The notes: a model not told the origin generated them from the letters alone. DNA of 64,000 nt from Alcanivorax limicola (GCF_019931215.1 NZ_JAIOUB010000002.1:744001-808000); one strand, 5' to 3'; positions 19,132 through 29,018 are shown, numbered from the stretch's first letter. A program made the numbers and translations.

Positions 19132-19725
19132 TTAGCGTGCGATGGCACCATCAACCGCGATTTCGACGCGGCGGTTCTGGGCCCGACCCTGAGCGGTGTC
19201 GTTATCGGCAATGGGCTTGTCGAAGCCATGTCCTTCGGTCTCGATCTTGTCCGCCTCGATGTCCTTTGACACCAGATAGGCTTTCACCGATTCGGCGCGC
19301 TCTTTGGAGAGTCGCTGGTTGAGTGCGGCGCTGCCAGTGTTGTCGGTGTGGCCGGAGACGGTGATCATGGAGACGTTGCTGCCCATCTCCTTGATCTGTG
19401 CGGCCAGAACGTCCAGTTCACGCTTGCCGTCGTTGCTCAGCTCGGCGCTGCCGATGGCGAAGGTGGCGCCAGCAGACAGGGTGACTTCGTGCAAACGCGG
19501 GGCGCGGGGGCGGGGCGGCGGTGGAGGGGCAGGCTCTGCGCGGGGCGTGGCAACCAGGTCCGGGTCGCATTCCACTGTGGCTTTTTCTTCGCTCCATGAG
19601 CCTGTGCGCACACAGTTCCCGTAGCCGTCTCGTACATGCTCGCCATCACTATCCAGCCAGTATCCGGGCTGGGCATGCGTGGCACCGGCAACAACCAGTG
19701 CCAGAAGGGGCAGCATCCGTTTCAT
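19132..19725 (-). CDS. OmpA-domain (peptidoglycan-binding) envelope protein
   Basis: This 197-residue protein has a signal peptide (residues about 1-18), a short Trp/Tyr-rich segment (PGYWLDSDGEHVRDGYGNCVRTGSW), a proline-rich linker (about 66-76) and a C-terminal OmpA domain. The domain shows SGHTDNTGSAALNQRLSKERAESV and the NRRVEI end, the diaminopimelate-binding pattern. The N-terminal WLxxxGxxVRxGxGxCVRTG motif is found in OmpA-family proteins lacking a barrel. It probably tethers the outer membrane to the wall. GGAG stands before the ATG. The 170 bases upstream (19726-19895) hold no motif I recognise. Confidence 0.88.
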   Translation of the reverse strand: MKRMLPLLALVVAGATHAQPGYWLDSDGEHVRDGYGNCVRTGSWSEEKATVECDPDLVATPRAEPAPPPPPRPRAPRLHEVTLSAGATFAIGSAELSNDGKRELDVLAAQIKEMGSNVSMITVSGHTDNTGSAALNQRLSKERAESVKAYLVSKDIEADKIETEGHGFDKPIADNDTAQGRAQNRRVEIAVDGAIAR

Positions 19726-19895
19726 AAGTCACTCCTCATACGTCACTTCGTATTCCTGACAAAGGGAGCACGACGACTCCCGGTCCCGGCGCTGCCGAAT
19801 GCAGCGCCCTGTTACCTGCAAGGCCTTTCCATGATGCCGATATCAGTCAGGGCGGAGTGTAAAAAACGGCTATATTTAAGGTGGGTTTTGTAAGT

Positions 19896-20363
19896 TCAGA
19901 AAATGCCGTTGTCGAGGCCGGCGGCCATATACAGGCCCAGCGCTTCGCAATCGGCCTCGAACTGATCCTGCCATTCTCCCCGGCAGGTCAGCATGTCCTG
20001 TACCAGCTTCCAGCGCAGGCCGGTGAGGATGCTTTCCAGTGCCCGGCGTGTGCCGGTACCGTCGTGGCCGGCGCGGATATACACGGCGCAAGGCAGCCCC
20101 TGCTTTTCTTCCAGTACCGGGTAGTAGCTGCGATCAAAGAAATCTTTCAATGCGCCACTCATGTAGCCCAGGTTTTCGGTTGTGCCGAGGATGATGCCAT
20201 CGGCCTGTCGCACGTCATCCGGCCCGGCTTCCAGCGGCGGCAGCCAGCGCGTCTTCACGTTCTCGATATCGTCATGGCTGGCGCCGCGCAGCACGGCATC
20301 CACCAGCTTGCGTGTATTGGCAGACGGCGCGTGGGCGACGACCAGCAGTTGTTTGGCGGGCAT
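19896..20363 (-). CDS. Flavodoxin-like FMN-binding protein
   Basis: This 155-residue protein fits the flavodoxin/NADPH-dependent FMN reductase fold. The N-terminal strand and phosphate loop VVAHAPSANTRKLVDAV (about 8-24), the LGTTENLGYMSGALKDFFDR segment (about 59-78) that would contact the flavin ring, and the C-terminal helix match that family. It would carry out a one- or two-electron redox reaction in the cytoplasm; the partner is unknown. The ATG is preceded by GGAG. The gene is divergent from the SLC13-type permease. Confidence 0.78.
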   Translation of the reverse strand: MPAKQLLVVAHAPSANTRKLVDAVLRGASHDDIENVKTRWLPPLEAGPDDVRQADGIILGTTENLGYMSGALKDFFDRSYYPVLEEKQGLPCAVYIRAGHDGTGTRRALESILTGLRWKLVQDMLTCRGEWQDQFEADCEALGLYMAAGLDNGIF

Positions 20364-20494
20364 CGTCTGTCTCCGTTGATGGCCTTTGCTGTCAGTGTAA
20401 AAGGAATGACGCCGTATCTACCAATGACGACCTCGACCACTGACGGTGGAACGGGCATGCTGACGCTTGGTCCTGCACAGGAGTCTTGTCGGTC

Positions 20495-22264
20495 ATGGAA
20501 TTTGCCCACATCAGCATGTTGGGGCTGTTGCTGATTGTCCTGGTGTTGTTCGCCTGGGGGCGATGGCGCTACGACGTCGTGGCATTGATGGCGATGCTGG
20601 CGGTGGTGCTGGCGGGCTGGGTGCCCGCCAATGATGCGCTGGCCGGCTTCGGCCACCCGGCGGTGATTACTGTGGCGGCTGTGCTGACCATCTCCCGTGC
20701 GCTGAGTAACGCCGGCACGGTCGACCTGCTGACGGCGCGCATCATGCCGCTGACCGGATCGCTGTATGCGCATATCGGCCTGATGGCACTGGTGGTGGGT
20801 TTCGCCTCGGCATTTATGAACAATGTCGGTGCCCTGGCGCTCATGTTGCCTGTGGCGCTGGCGTCGGCGCGCAAGCGTGAACGCTCACCGGGCATTCTCC
20901 TGATGCCGCTGGCGTTCGGCTCGATTCTGGGCGGCCTGGCCACAGTGATCGGCACCCCGCCGAATATCATCATCGCGACCTATCGTGCAGACCTGACCGG
21001 TGAAGCTTTTTCCATGTTCGATTTCACGCCCGTTGGTGGGCTGGTGGCACTGGCAGGCATTGCCTTCGTGTCATTGATCGGCTGGCGTTTGCTGCCACGG
21101 GGCGTGGGCGCGGACGGTGGCGGGCATGTGGAAATCGACAGCTATATCTGTGAGCTGCGGGTTGCTGAAGACAGCAGCCTCATCGGCGAGCGGCTCGGCT
21201 CCCTCTCCGAGGTCTTTTCCGACGATGCCATGGCGGTGGGGCTGGTGCGTGGCAAGAACCAGTATATGCACCCGCACGCCTGGCGCGTGCTGGAGCAAGG
21301 TGATCTGCTGATCGTGCGCACCGACCCGGAAGCGTTGCGGCCATTGCTGGAGAAAAACGGCCTGGAGCTGGTCGCCAGCAAGCTCAGCGGGCTGGAGAAC
21401 ATCAAACCGGAGGACCTGCGTCTGGTGGAAGCCACGGTACCGCCGCGCTCGCCACTGGAAGGGCGTAACAGTGCCTTTCTGCGGCGCCGGACTGGGCAGA
21501 CGGTGAGCGTGGTGGCCATGGCCCGGGAGGGCGCATCCATCCGCACCCGGGTGCGCGATCAGACGTTTCGGGCCGGCGACGTGTTGCTGCTGCAGGGGGA
21601 GCCGGACAGCATCGATGACAGCATTGCGGACCTGGGCCTGCTGCCGCTGGCCGAGCGGGATATCAAACTCAACCGGCCCATGCGCGCCCTGACCGGCCTG
21701 GCGGTGTTCGCCCTGGCGCTGGCGCTGGGGGCGACAGTGATGTCACTGCCAATTGCCCTGCTACTGGCCGTGGTGGTGTATGTGCTGATTGATCTGTTGC
21801 CGGTGCGCGAACTGTACCGGGATATCGACTGGTCGGTGCTGGTGCTGCTGGGCGGCATGATGGCCGTGGGGCAGGCGCTGATGACCACGGGCACCACGGA
21901 TCTGGTGGCCGCCTCTATTGTGCAGGTGACCGGCGGCCTGTCGCCGATCTGGGTGCTGACCCTTATTCTGGTTGCCACCATGTTTCTGTCCGATCTGGTG
22001 AATAACGCCGCCACGGCGCTGATCATGGCGCCGATTGCCTATGGTGTATCCGTGCATATGGGCGCGAACCCGGATGCCTTCCTGATGGCGGTGGCGATCG
22101 GCGCCTCTTGCGCGTTCCTGACCCCCATCGGCCACCAGTCGAATACCCTGGTGATGGGCCCGGGGGGCTACCGGTTTGGCGACTACTGGCGCATGGGCCT
22201 GCCGCTGGAAATCATCATCGTGCTGGTGGCGGTGCCGGCGATCAGCTATTTCTGGCCGTTGTGA
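20495..22264 (+). CDS. SLC13-family permease with two RCK-C (TrkA-C) domains
   Basis: This inner-membrane protein (589 residues) has an N-terminal membrane half (about 1-195), a cytoplasmic region with two TrkA-C-like domains (about 205-390), and a C-terminal membrane half (about 400-589). The hairpin motifs FMNNVGALALMLPVA and DLVNNAATALIMAPIA, plus IGTPPNIIIA and TPIGHQSNTLVMGPGGYR, fit the ion transporter/SLC13 family. Substrates in this family include sulphate, dicarboxylates and other anions, so transport specificity is not assigned. The start is ATG 20495, with AGGAG 11 bases upstream. Its 3' end overlaps the cueR 3' end by 19 bases on opposite strands. Confidence 0.85.
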   Translation: MEFAHISMLGLLLIVLVLFAWGRWRYDVVALMAMLAVVLAGWVPANDALAGFGHPAVITVAAVLTISRALSNAGTVDLLTARIMPLTGSLYAHIGLMALVVGFASAFMNNVGALALMLPVALASARKRERSPGILLMPLAFGSILGGLATVIGTPPNIIIATYRADLTGEAFSMFDFTPVGGLVALAGIAFVSLIGWRLLPRGVGADGGGHVEIDSYICELRVAEDSSLIGERLGSLSEVFSDDAMAVGLVRGKNQYMHPHAWRVLEQGDLLIVRTDPEALRPLLEKNGLELVASKLSGLENIKPEDLRLVEATVPPRSPLEGRNSAFLRRRTGQTVSVVAMAREGASIRTRVRDQTFRAGDVLLLQGEPDSIDDSIADLGLLPLAERDIKLNRPMRALTGLAVFALALALGATVMSLPIALLLAVVVYVLIDLLPVRELYRDIDWSVLVLLGGMMAVGQALMTTGTTDLVAASIVQVTGGLSPIWVLTLILVATMFLSDLVNNAATALIMAPIAYGVSVHMGANPDAFLMAVAIGASCAFLTPIGHQSNTLVMGPGGYRFGDYWRMGLPLEIIIVLVAVPAISYFWPL

Positions 22265-22647
22265 GCCGCGAATGCATCCAGTATCGGGCAATCGGGGCGC
22301 GCGTCACCGTGACACTGGCGGGCGAGGGTTTTCAGCGTGTCCGCCATGGCCTGCAGTGACGCGATGCGTTCATTGAGCGTCTCAATGTGCGCATTGGCCA
22401 GGCGTTTCACATCGGCACTGGCGCGGCTCTTGTCCCGCCACAGGCTGGTCAGCGTGCGCAGCTGTGCCATGGAGAACCCCAACTCCCGTCCCCGACGAAT
22501 GAACAACAACATGTGGATGTCATCCTCCCGGTAGTGCCGGTAACCGGATGCCGAGCGCGGTGGCGCATCAATCAGACCGATGCTTTCGTAGTAGCGGATC
22601 ATCTTTGCGGAAACGCCGGAGGCGTCCGCTGCTTCACCGATCTTCAT
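22246..22647 (-). CDS. cueR: CueR-type copper-responsive MerR regulator
   Basis: This 133-residue MerR-family activator should sense Cu(I) (also Ag/Au) and switch on copA. The winged-helix DNA-binding N-terminus [21 protein letters not shown] is typical. The C-terminal metal loop has two cysteines seven residues apart (CHGDARPDC, followed by PIL), which matches CueR and lacks the extra features of MerR or ZntR. The ATG overlaps the copA stop as ATGA, so copA and cueR form an operon driven from the CueR operator upstream of copA, giving autoregulation (inference). Confidence 0.92.
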   Translation of the reverse strand: MKIGEAADASGVSAKMIRYYESIGLIDAPPRSASGYRHYREDDIHMLLFIRRGRELGFSMAQLRTLTSLWRDKSRASADVKRLANAHIETLNERIASLQAMADTLKTLARQCHGDARPDCPILDAFAAHNGQK

Positions 22648-24929
22648 GCGTGCTCCCCCTGTTCGTCGCCCGTCAGACCTGCGGGCCGGAAGCGCTTCAG
22701 TCGCAAGGCGTTGGTCAGCACGAACAGGCTGGACAAGGCCATGGCGCCTGCGGCAAACACCGGTGAGAGCAGAATGCCCAGCGGCACATAAAGCACCCCG
22801 GCGGCCACCGGAATCAGCGCAGTATTGTAGGCGAAGGCCCAGAACAGATTCTGGCGAATATTGCGCAGCGTGGCCCGCGACAGGGCAATGGCGCGCGGCA
22901 CACCCGGCAACTGGCCGGACATCAGCACCACATCGGCGCTCTCGATGGCGATATCGGTCCCGGTGCCGATGGCGATGCCGACATCGGCAGTGGCCAGGGC
23001 CGGGGCATCATTGATGCCGTCGCCGACGAAGGCGACAGGAGTACCGCCTCGACGGAGCTTCTCCAGTGCCTCGACCTTGCCGTCCGGCATGACCTCGGCG
23101 AGCACGTCATCAATGCCGGCCTCGCGGGCAATGGCTTGCGCCGTGGCCCTCTGGTCGCCAGTGATCATCACGACCTTCAGGCCCATGGCCTTGAGCTGGG
23201 CGATGGCTTGCCGGGCATTCGGTTTCAATGCATCCGCGACGGCGCATAGCCCGGCGAGTTGCCCGGCCACCGCCACATAGAGGGGCGACTTCGCTGCAGC
23301 GGACAGGCTGGCGGCCTCTTTTTGCATGGCAGAGGTGTCGACGTTCTGGTCCTCAAGCCATTGCCGGTTGCCCACCAATACACGCTCTCCGCCCACGGTG
23401 GCCTCGATGCCGCGCCCGGCCGTGGCGGAGAACTGCGACGTGGCGGGCAGCGTCAGGCCTGCGGCCTCGGCGGCATCGACCAATGCCCGGCCCAGTGGAT
23501 GTTCGGAGCCCTGTTCGGCGGCGGCCACCTGCGCCAGCAGCGTGTCACGATCCTGTCCCGCAGCCGGTATCAGATCCGTCAGGCGCGGTTCGCCCCGGGT
23601 CAGGGTGCCGGTCTTGTCGAACGCCACGATGCCGGTGTCGCGCAGGCTTTGCAGTGCTTCGCCATGGCGGAACAGAATGCCCAGCTCGGCGGCCCGTCCC
23701 GTGCCGACCATGATGGATGTCGGGGTGGCGAGGCCCATGGCACAGGGGCAGGCAATGATCAGTACCGCCACCGCATTGACCAGCGCAAACGTCAGCGCCG
23801 GTGTCGGCCCGAGCAGCAGCCACACCACAAAGGTGACGACGGCTGCCGCCATCACGGCGGGCACGAACCACAGGGTGACCTTGTCCACCAGCGCCTGGAT
23901 CGGCAACTTGCCGCCCTGAGCGGCTTCGACCATGCGCACGATGCTGGCCAGCACCGTATCCGCGCCGACACGTTCGGCACGAAAGACAAAGCTGCCCCGC
24001 TCATTGACGGTGCCACCCACCACCTTGTCGCCGGGCTCCTTGGCCACCGGCAGCGGTTCGCCGCTGATCATGGATTCATTAACGAAGGAACTGCCCTCTG
24101 CAATCTCGCCATCCACAGCGATGCGCTCGCCGGGGCGCACGCGAATCCGGTCACCGGTCACCAACTCGGCAACCGGGACATCCTGCTCACGGCCGTCGCG
24201 TTGCACCCGCGCCGTGTCCGGCTGCAATTGCAGCAGATGCTTGATTGCGCTGCTGGTGCGGCCCCGGGCCCGCGCCTCCAGATAGCGGCCCAGCAGAATC
24301 AGCGTGACGATCACGGCGGCGGCTTCAAAATAGATATGCGCGGTGTCTTCGGGTAACCAGTGCGGCGCGAAAGTGGCCACCATGGAATAGCTCCAGGCGG
24401 CGGAGGTGCCCAGCGCGACCAGTGAATTCATATCCGGCGCGGCGCGCAGCAAGGCGGGCACGCCGGCGCGAAAGAAACGCAGCCCCGGACCGAACAGTAC
24501 CAGCGTGGTCAGCAGTGCCTGAATGAGCTGGTTGGGCCGCTCGCCGATGGTGTGCATCACCCAATGATGCATACCGGGGATCAGATGGCTGCCCATCTCC
24601 AGCACAAATACCGGCAGGGTCAGCGCTGCGGCAAACCAGACTGCGTGTTTGAGGGCCTCTGCATCCTTTTCCCGGGCGTCTGCCGCCGGTGAATCTGCGC
24701 CAGGGGTGTCGCCTGTCGCCGTGGCGCCATAGCCTACGTCAGCGACGGCGGATTGCAGTGTCTCGACCGTGGCGTCGCCGGAGTGCGTGACGTTGGCGCG
24801 TGCCGTGGCCAGATTCACCGTGGCCTCGGTCACGCCGGGCACCGCGTTGAGCGCCCGCTCGACTCTGCCGACACAGCCGCCACAGGTCATGCCGGTGATA
24901 TCCAGATCGATCCGTTTTTTGCCGGACAT
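22644..24929 (-). CDS. copA: Cu(I)-exporting P1B-type ATPase CopA
   Basis: CopA hydrolyses ATP to move Cu(I) from cytosol to periplasm. The 761-residue protein has one N-terminal HMA domain with intact GMTCGGC, then eight predicted membrane segments. The transport motif is CPC (IIACPCAMG), the phosphorylated aspartate is in DKTGT (Asp438), and the hinge is GDGINDAPA. The last two helices have YN and MALSS, the Cu(I)-type signature. I chose ATG 24929 (MSGKKR), with GGAGGG upstream; the frame runs further but overlaps the promoter. The CueR operator lies about 50-80 bases upstream. The stop overlaps the cueR start. Confidence 0.96.
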   Translation of the reverse strand: MSGKKRIDLDITGMTCGGCVGRVERALNAVPGVTEATVNLATARANVTHSGDATVETLQSAVADVGYGATATGDTPGADSPAADAREKDAEALKHAVWFAAALTLPVFVLEMGSHLIPGMHHWVMHTIGERPNQLIQALLTTLVLFGPGLRFFRAGVPALLRAAPDMNSLVALGTSAAWSYSMVATFAPHWLPEDTAHIYFEAAAVIVTLILLGRYLEARARGRTSSAIKHLLQLQPDTARVQRDGREQDVPVAELVTGDRIRVRPGERIAVDGEIAEGSSFVNESMISGEPLPVAKEPGDKVVGGTVNERGSFVFRAERVGADTVLASIVRMVEAAQGGKLPIQALVDKVTLWFVPAVMAAAVVTFVVWLLLGPTPALTFALVNAVAVLIIACPCAMGLATPTSIMVGTGRAAELGILFRHGEALQSLRDTGIVAFDKTGTLTRGEPRLTDLIPAAGQDRDTLLAQVAAAEQGSEHPLGRALVDAAEAAGLTLPATSQFSATAGRGIEATVGGERVLVGNRQWLEDQNVDTSAMQKEAASLSAAAKSPLYVAVAGQLAGLCAVADALKPNARQAIAQLKAMGLKVVMITGDQRATAQAIAREAGIDDVLAEVMPDGKVEALEKLRRGGTPVAFVGDGINDAPALATADVGIAIGTGTDIAIESADVVLMSGQLPGVPRAIALSRATLRNIRQNLFWAFAYNTALIPVAAGVLYVPLGILLSPVFAAGAMALSSLFVLTNALRLKRFRPAGLTGDEQGEHA

Positions 24930-24978
24930 ATAGCCCTCCGCGCCCTCTGCAGGCCTGCTTCTGAATGAGATCAGGCGC

Positions 24979-25009
24979 AGGATCAACCTTACCACCATGG
25001 CAAGGTCAA
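24979..25009 (-). promoter_or_regulatory. CueR-controlled copA promoter
   Basis: On the minus strand TTGACC (25004-25009) and GATCCT (24979-24984) are separated by 19 bases, the long spacer characteristic of MerR-type promoters. The spacer contains the dyad ACCTT-N11-AAGGT (24986-25006), like the E. coli CueR site at copA. The -10 element is weak, as expected for an activated promoter. Confidence 0.88.
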
Positions 25010-25049
25010 GCGTGCGGGAAAGCGGGTGCCGGGTGCGGAGGGCTCTGCT

Positions 25050-25463
25050 ATGCTCAAGCCTATGTTGCTACGTTATCTGATTGCAGTGCTGTGCATGATG
25101 ACCCTGCCGCTCATGGCGCAGGGGCATGGCGGCTGCGCGGACGGCGAGCCCTCGGCAGCCGATCCGGTCAGTGCGCACGCAGCCGCTCCGCAGCAGCACA
25201 GCGATCCGGATGCTGGCGATCGTGCTGTTGGTGAGCATGCCGTTAGCAATCATGCCACCAGTGATCATGCCGTCATTGATCATGATTGCGGCGATTGCGA
25301 CACCCTCTGCCTGATCAAGTGCAGCACCGCCAGTGCGCTCACCGTGTCGGTGCTGCAGTGGCACAGTGACACCGTCGATATCTTCTTCGAGCAGCGGCAC
25401 TTCCCGCCGCTATCTGCCCATACTTCGCCGCTACTGCGGCCACCCTCCCTGCGCCTTGCCTGA
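25050..25463 (+). CDS. Small secreted His/Cys-rich protein, possibly CopL- or DUF2946-like
   Basis: This 137-residue protein has a signal peptide (about 1-25, ending near MAQGHGG). The mature part contains a run of spaced histidines ([20 protein letters not shown]) and cysteines ([13 protein letters not shown]). This would suit periplasmic copper binding or sensing. It is the first gene of the forward copper operon and divergent from copA. I think of CopL or DUF2946 proteins at the head of copper operons, but similarity is only in arrangement. The ATG at 25050 has GGAGGG upstream; the frame is open back to 25026. Confidence 0.6.
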   Translation: MLKPMLLRYLIAVLCMMTLPLMAQGHGGCADGEPSAADPVSAHAAAPQQHSDPDAGDRAVGEHAVSNHATSDHAVIDHDCGDCDTLCLIKCSTASALTVSVLQWHSDTVDIFFEQRHFPPLSAHTSPLLRPPSLRLA

Positions 25464-25504
25464 ATCGCTGCGGGTGCATGCGCGCTAATCCCGTGCTGCG
25501 CCTT

Positions 25505-25527
25505 GCCGGTCGCGTGTGACCGGTTTT
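25505..25527 (+). terminator. Possible hairpin/attenuator before the outer-membrane factor gene
   Basis: CCGGTC and GACCGG form a 6-base-pair stem with a 6-base loop, followed by TTTT. It lies between the small His/Cys-rich gene and the TolC-like gene and might partly separate their expression. The stem is short. Confidence 0.35.
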
Positions 25528-25568
25528 CTGCAAGCCATTTAAGTGAGCCATTCAAGGGAGTTTTTATC

Positions 25569-27050
25569 GTGAAAAGTTATTCGCCTGCCGGGCTGGTCTG
25601 GCTGTTGTTGCCATGGCTGGCGGCCTGCGCGGCCGCGCCACCGGACGACGGGAAAGCGCGCATCAATGAGGCGCTGGCGGCGCGCGGTGTCGTCGCCGAG
25701 TCAGCCATGCATGCCTCAACGCCAGTGCAGGGCACACTGACCCGCGCGGATGCCGTGCTGCACGCCCTGACCCGTAACCCCAATGTACAACTGGAGTATC
25801 AACGACTGGATCTGGCCGCTGCGGATATCGTTGCTGCCAGCCAGTTGAGCAACCCGCGTCTGTCATTGTCCTGGCTGCGGCCGGAAGGCGGCGGTGGCAA
25901 TGAAACGGGTATCGGCATTGCGCAAAATTTTGCCGGCCTGTTGTTGCGGCCCGCACTGCGTGAGCAGGCAGATGCGCGTTATGAAGCGGGATTGCTGCGC
26001 GCAGAAGCGGCCATTCACCACCTGGCAGCCGATACGGAAAGTGCCTGGTATGCCCTCGTGGCGGCAGAACAGACATTGCAGGTGCAGGAACTGGTGGCAC
26101 GCGCAGCGATGCTGGCTGCGGAGCTCGGCGACCGTTTCCGTGAAGCAGGCAATATGAATGCGCTCACCGTGTCGACGTTGCATGCAGAGGCGGCGGAGGC
26201 GCGCCTGGCGCTGGTAGCTGCCCGCCGCGCCCGGGATCGGGCACGCAACGAATTGGCCAGCCTCATGGATGCGGCGCCTGCCACGAACGACGCGGCAATG
26301 AACTGGACGGTGCCGACCTTGTTGCCGTTGCCGCCCGCTGACATGCCGCCCGTCGCCGCGCTGATCGACACGGCACTGGTACGTCGCCCGGATATTCTGG
26401 CGGCGCAGGCGGATGAGGCCTGGCTGGAAGACAATCTTGCGCTGGTGAATCGCTATCGCTGGCTGGGTGATCTTGAGGTCGGGGTACGTCACGAACGGGA
26501 AGGTGATGGCACCCGTCTTACCGGTCCCACTCTGGGCCTGGCGTTACCGCTTTTTCATCGCAATCAGGCGGGGCTGCTGACCGCCAGGGCGGAGCTGGGT
26601 CGGGCCCGGCTTTCCCGCGAGCAGTTGCGCCAGGAGACCGGACATACCATCGCGCAATTGCATCAGGAACTGCACTGGCTCCGCGAAAGCCTGGCAGTGC
26701 GCGAGGATGCATTGTTGCCTGCTCGTGCCCAGGTGGTGGCGCGGCGGCAGGAGCGGGTGAACTACATGTTCGACGGCATTTTCGACTTGCTGGCGGCGAA
26801 GCAGGATGAGTTGCTCGCATGGCGTGCGCAGGTGGCGACGCTGGCGGATTACTGGCAGGTGCACACACGTCTGGTGCTGGCGGTGGGCGGCGAATGGGAA
26901 GGGAGCGAGCGGGATGCGCAGGCCGAAGCGGCGGTGCTCGACACCCGGCGGCTGGAGCATGATGCGGCGGCAGCCACTCATGAAGACCACGACCATCACG
27001 AACACCACAACCACGATCATCACAATCATCATCAGGGAGGCCATCACTGA
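25569..27050 (+). CDS. TolC-family outer-membrane factor lipoprotein with His-rich C-terminus
   Basis: This is an outer-membrane channel subunit (493 residues from GTG 25569, with GGGAG 8 bases upstream). A lipobox LLPWLAAC (cysteine about residue 19) predicts a lipid anchor, as in CusC. The coiled-coil and barrel repeat structure is typical (NPNVQLEYQRLDLAAADIVAAS, and a second copy starting RRPDILAAQADEAW). The last 25 or so residues are mostly histidine with aspartate and glutamate, which would bind copper. It is not next to its own pump; its partner may be the cus-like RND system 13 kb away (inference). The stop overlaps the next ATG by one base. Confidence 0.82.
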   Translation: MKSYSPAGLVWLLLPWLAACAAAPPDDGKARINEALAARGVVAESAMHASTPVQGTLTRADAVLHALTRNPNVQLEYQRLDLAAADIVAASQLSNPRLSLSWLRPEGGGGNETGIGIAQNFAGLLLRPALREQADARYEAGLLRAEAAIHHLAADTESAWYALVAAEQTLQVQELVARAAMLAAELGDRFREAGNMNALTVSTLHAEAAEARLALVAARRARDRARNELASLMDAAPATNDAAMNWTVPTLLPLPPADMPPVAALIDTALVRRPDILAAQADEAWLEDNLALVNRYRWLGDLEVGVRHEREGDGTRLTGPTLGLALPLFHRNQAGLLTARAELGRARLSREQLRQETGHTIAQLHQELHWLRESLAVREDALLPARAQVVARRQERVNYMFDGIFDLLAAKQDELLAWRAQVATLADYWQVHTRLVLAVGGEWEGSERDAQAEAAVLDTRRLEHDAAAATHEDHDHHEHHNHDHHNHHQGGHH

Positions 27051-28417
27051 TGAAACGCAGAGATTTCATGCTGGCGGCCGGGGCATTGTTGCCCGCCGCC
27101 ACACTGACCCGCGCGCTGGCCGATGCCGGGCATGCGCACCATAACGCTGGCGAAGCCACCGCCGGGCGACGACACCCGCAAGGCTACATGCCGGTGCAGA
27201 CACCCAACGGTTGGACCTTGCCCTATAAAATGAATGACGGGGTGAAAGAATTTCATCTGGTGGCTGAAGAAATCGAGCACGAATTTGCGCCCGGTTCAAA
27301 AGCCCGGTGCTGGGGCTATAACGGCACCACGCCGGGGCCAACCCTTGAAGCCGTCGAAGGCGATCGGGTGCGCATCTATGTCACCAACCGGTTGCCGGAA
27401 TATACCTCGGTGCACTGGCATGGCCTGATCCTGCCTTCCGGCATGGACGGTGTCACCGGCGTGACGCAACCCCCGATCAAGCCGGGCGAAACCTTCGTCT
27501 ATGAATTTACCCTGCAGCAGCATGGCACGCATATGTACCACCCGCATGCGGATGAAATGGTGCAGATGGCCATGGGGATGATGGGCATGTTCATCATTCA
27601 CCCGAAGGCGGGTGAACAGGTGCCGGTGGATCGTGACTACGCCATTCTGTTGCATAACTGGGCGTTGCATCCTGACACCTCTCGACCCGATCCCTCGGTG
27701 ATGCAGGACTTCGATTTGTGGAGCATGAACTCGAAAGTGTTCCCGGCCATTGATTCGCTGGTGGCCAGGACAGGTGAGCGCGTGCGTCTGCGTATCGGCA
27801 ACCTGTCCATGTGGAATCACCCGATGCATGTGCATGGGGTCAAGTTCGAGGTGACGGGTGGCGACGGGGGGCGCTGGCCGCGCAATCTCTGGCGCCGGGA
27901 AGCGACGGAAATTGTGGCGGTGGGCCAGGCTCGTGACTTCGAGTTCGAAGCGGTGCCGGGCGACTGGGCGTTCCATTGCCACATGTCACATCACGTGATG
28001 AATCCCATGGGGCATGATATTCCCAACACGCTGGGTGTGCGGCAGTCCGATCTTGAAGCACAGATCAGGACACTGCTGCCAGACTATATGGCGATGGGAA
28101 AGCATGGCATGGCGGAACACCAGGCGCACACCGACAGCGGTCATATGAAAGGCCCGGACAACACGCTGGCGATGATGATGGGGCAGGGCCCTTTCGGCAA
28201 TATCGGCATGGGCGGCATGTTTACCCTGATCAAGGTGCGTGACGACCTGCGCCCGGGGGATTTCAGCGACCCGGGCTGGTATCGCCACCCGGACGGCAGC
28301 GTGGCCCACAAGGTGAGCAGTGATCCGGACTTTGGTGCACCGACACGGCGTGGCACACCTTTGACAGACGACAGCGATGCTCTGCCGGTACCGCGCAGGG
28401 ATCATTCGCACCATTGA
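27050..28417 (+). CDS. Tat-exported multicopper oxidase
   Basis: This periplasmic oxidase (455 residues) probably oxidises Cu(I) to less toxic Cu(II), as CueO or CopA-type oxidases do. The N-terminus MKRRDFMLAAGALL is a twin-arginine signal. Copper-ligand motifs are VHWHG (about 121-125), HGTHMYHPH (about 159-167), NHPMHVHG (about 261-268) and FHCHMSHHVMNPM (about 307-319), which fit the T1/T2/T3 sites. Extra histidines and methionines occur after the signal (HAHH), near residues 340-390 and at the end (HSHH). It is translationally coupled to the outer-membrane factor. Confidence 0.9.
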   Translation: MKRRDFMLAAGALLPAATLTRALADAGHAHHNAGEATAGRRHPQGYMPVQTPNGWTLPYKMNDGVKEFHLVAEEIEHEFAPGSKARCWGYNGTTPGPTLEAVEGDRVRIYVTNRLPEYTSVHWHGLILPSGMDGVTGVTQPPIKPGETFVYEFTLQQHGTHMYHPHADEMVQMAMGMMGMFIIHPKAGEQVPVDRDYAILLHNWALHPDTSRPDPSVMQDFDLWSMNSKVFPAIDSLVARTGERVRLRIGNLSMWNHPMHVHGVKFEVTGGDGGRWPRNLWRREATEIVAVGQARDFEFEAVPGDWAFHCHMSHHVMNPMGHDIPNTLGVRQSDLEAQIRTLLPDYMAMGKHGMAEHQAHTDSGHMKGPDNTLAMMMGQGPFGNIGMGGMFTLIKVRDDLRPGDFSDPGWYRHPDGSVAHKVSSDPDFGAPTRRGTPLTDDSDALPVPRRDHSHH

Positions 28418-28444
28418 GCGTTATGAACGTTATGAAGGAAACGT

Positions 28445-29002
28445 ATGATGAAAACAGATGACCTGATGAAAACAGAAAGCCCCGCGCGCCGGCAGCAAGG
28501 TGTCGCCATGTTGATATTCATGGTGCTGCTGGTCATGGTGATTATTGCCGGCGCCGCCTGGCAATTTGCACCGCGACCGGATGCCAATGCACAACCTGCG
28601 GCTGCAACCGTGTCAGCAGACGACGCCTTGCCGCCGATTACCGTCTGGCACAGCCCGACCTGTGGTTGCTGCGGTGACTGGGTGACACATCTGCAAGAGA
28701 GCGGCTTTACGGTGCACAAGCATATCCAGAACAATGTGCCGCAGATCAAATATCGCCTCGGCCTCCCCGGCGAGTTGGCCTCCTGTCATACCGCCATGGT
28801 TGAGGGCTATATTATCGAGGGCCATGTGCCTGCGGCGGATATCAAGCGTCTGCTGCGGGAGCAGCCGTTTGCTCGCGGCCTGGCCGTGCCGGGCATGCCG
28901 GTGGGGTCGCCGGGCATGGAAATGGATGGTCGTATGGATGCCTACGCTGTGTTGTTATTCGATGCCGACGGCGAGACCCAGGTGTTCAGCCAGTACCCCT
29001 GA
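28445..29002 (+). CDS. DUF411/CopG-like copper protein
   Basis: This 185-residue protein has an N-terminal membrane segment or signal anchor (about residues 21-43) and a periplasmic DUF411 domain. The CGCC motif in WHSPTCGCCGDW (about 70-81) is the thioredoxin-like cysteine cluster of CopG, which binds a copper cluster in related proteins. A further cysteine-histidine pair (ASCHTAMV, about 113-120) matches the family. It follows the multicopper oxidase by 27 bases with an AAGGAA ribosome-binding site, and probably works with it in handling periplasmic copper redox (inference). Confidence 0.87.
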   Translation: MMKTDDLMKTESPARRQQGVAMLIFMVLLVMVIIAGAAWQFAPRPDANAQPAAATVSADDALPPITVWHSPTCGCCGDWVTHLQESGFTVHKHIQNNVPQIKYRLGLPGELASCHTAMVEGYIIEGHVPAADIKRLLREQPFARGLAVPGMPVGSPGMEMDGRMDAYAVLLFDADGETQVFSQYP

Positions 29003-29018
29003 TGGCGCATGGGGCTGT

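Noticed and set aside
26940-27050. His-rich repeat tract as a possible CRISPR-like or tandem repeat
   Set aside because: It is the coding tail of the outer-membrane factor, with irregular CAC/CAT codons rather than a regular DNA repeat.
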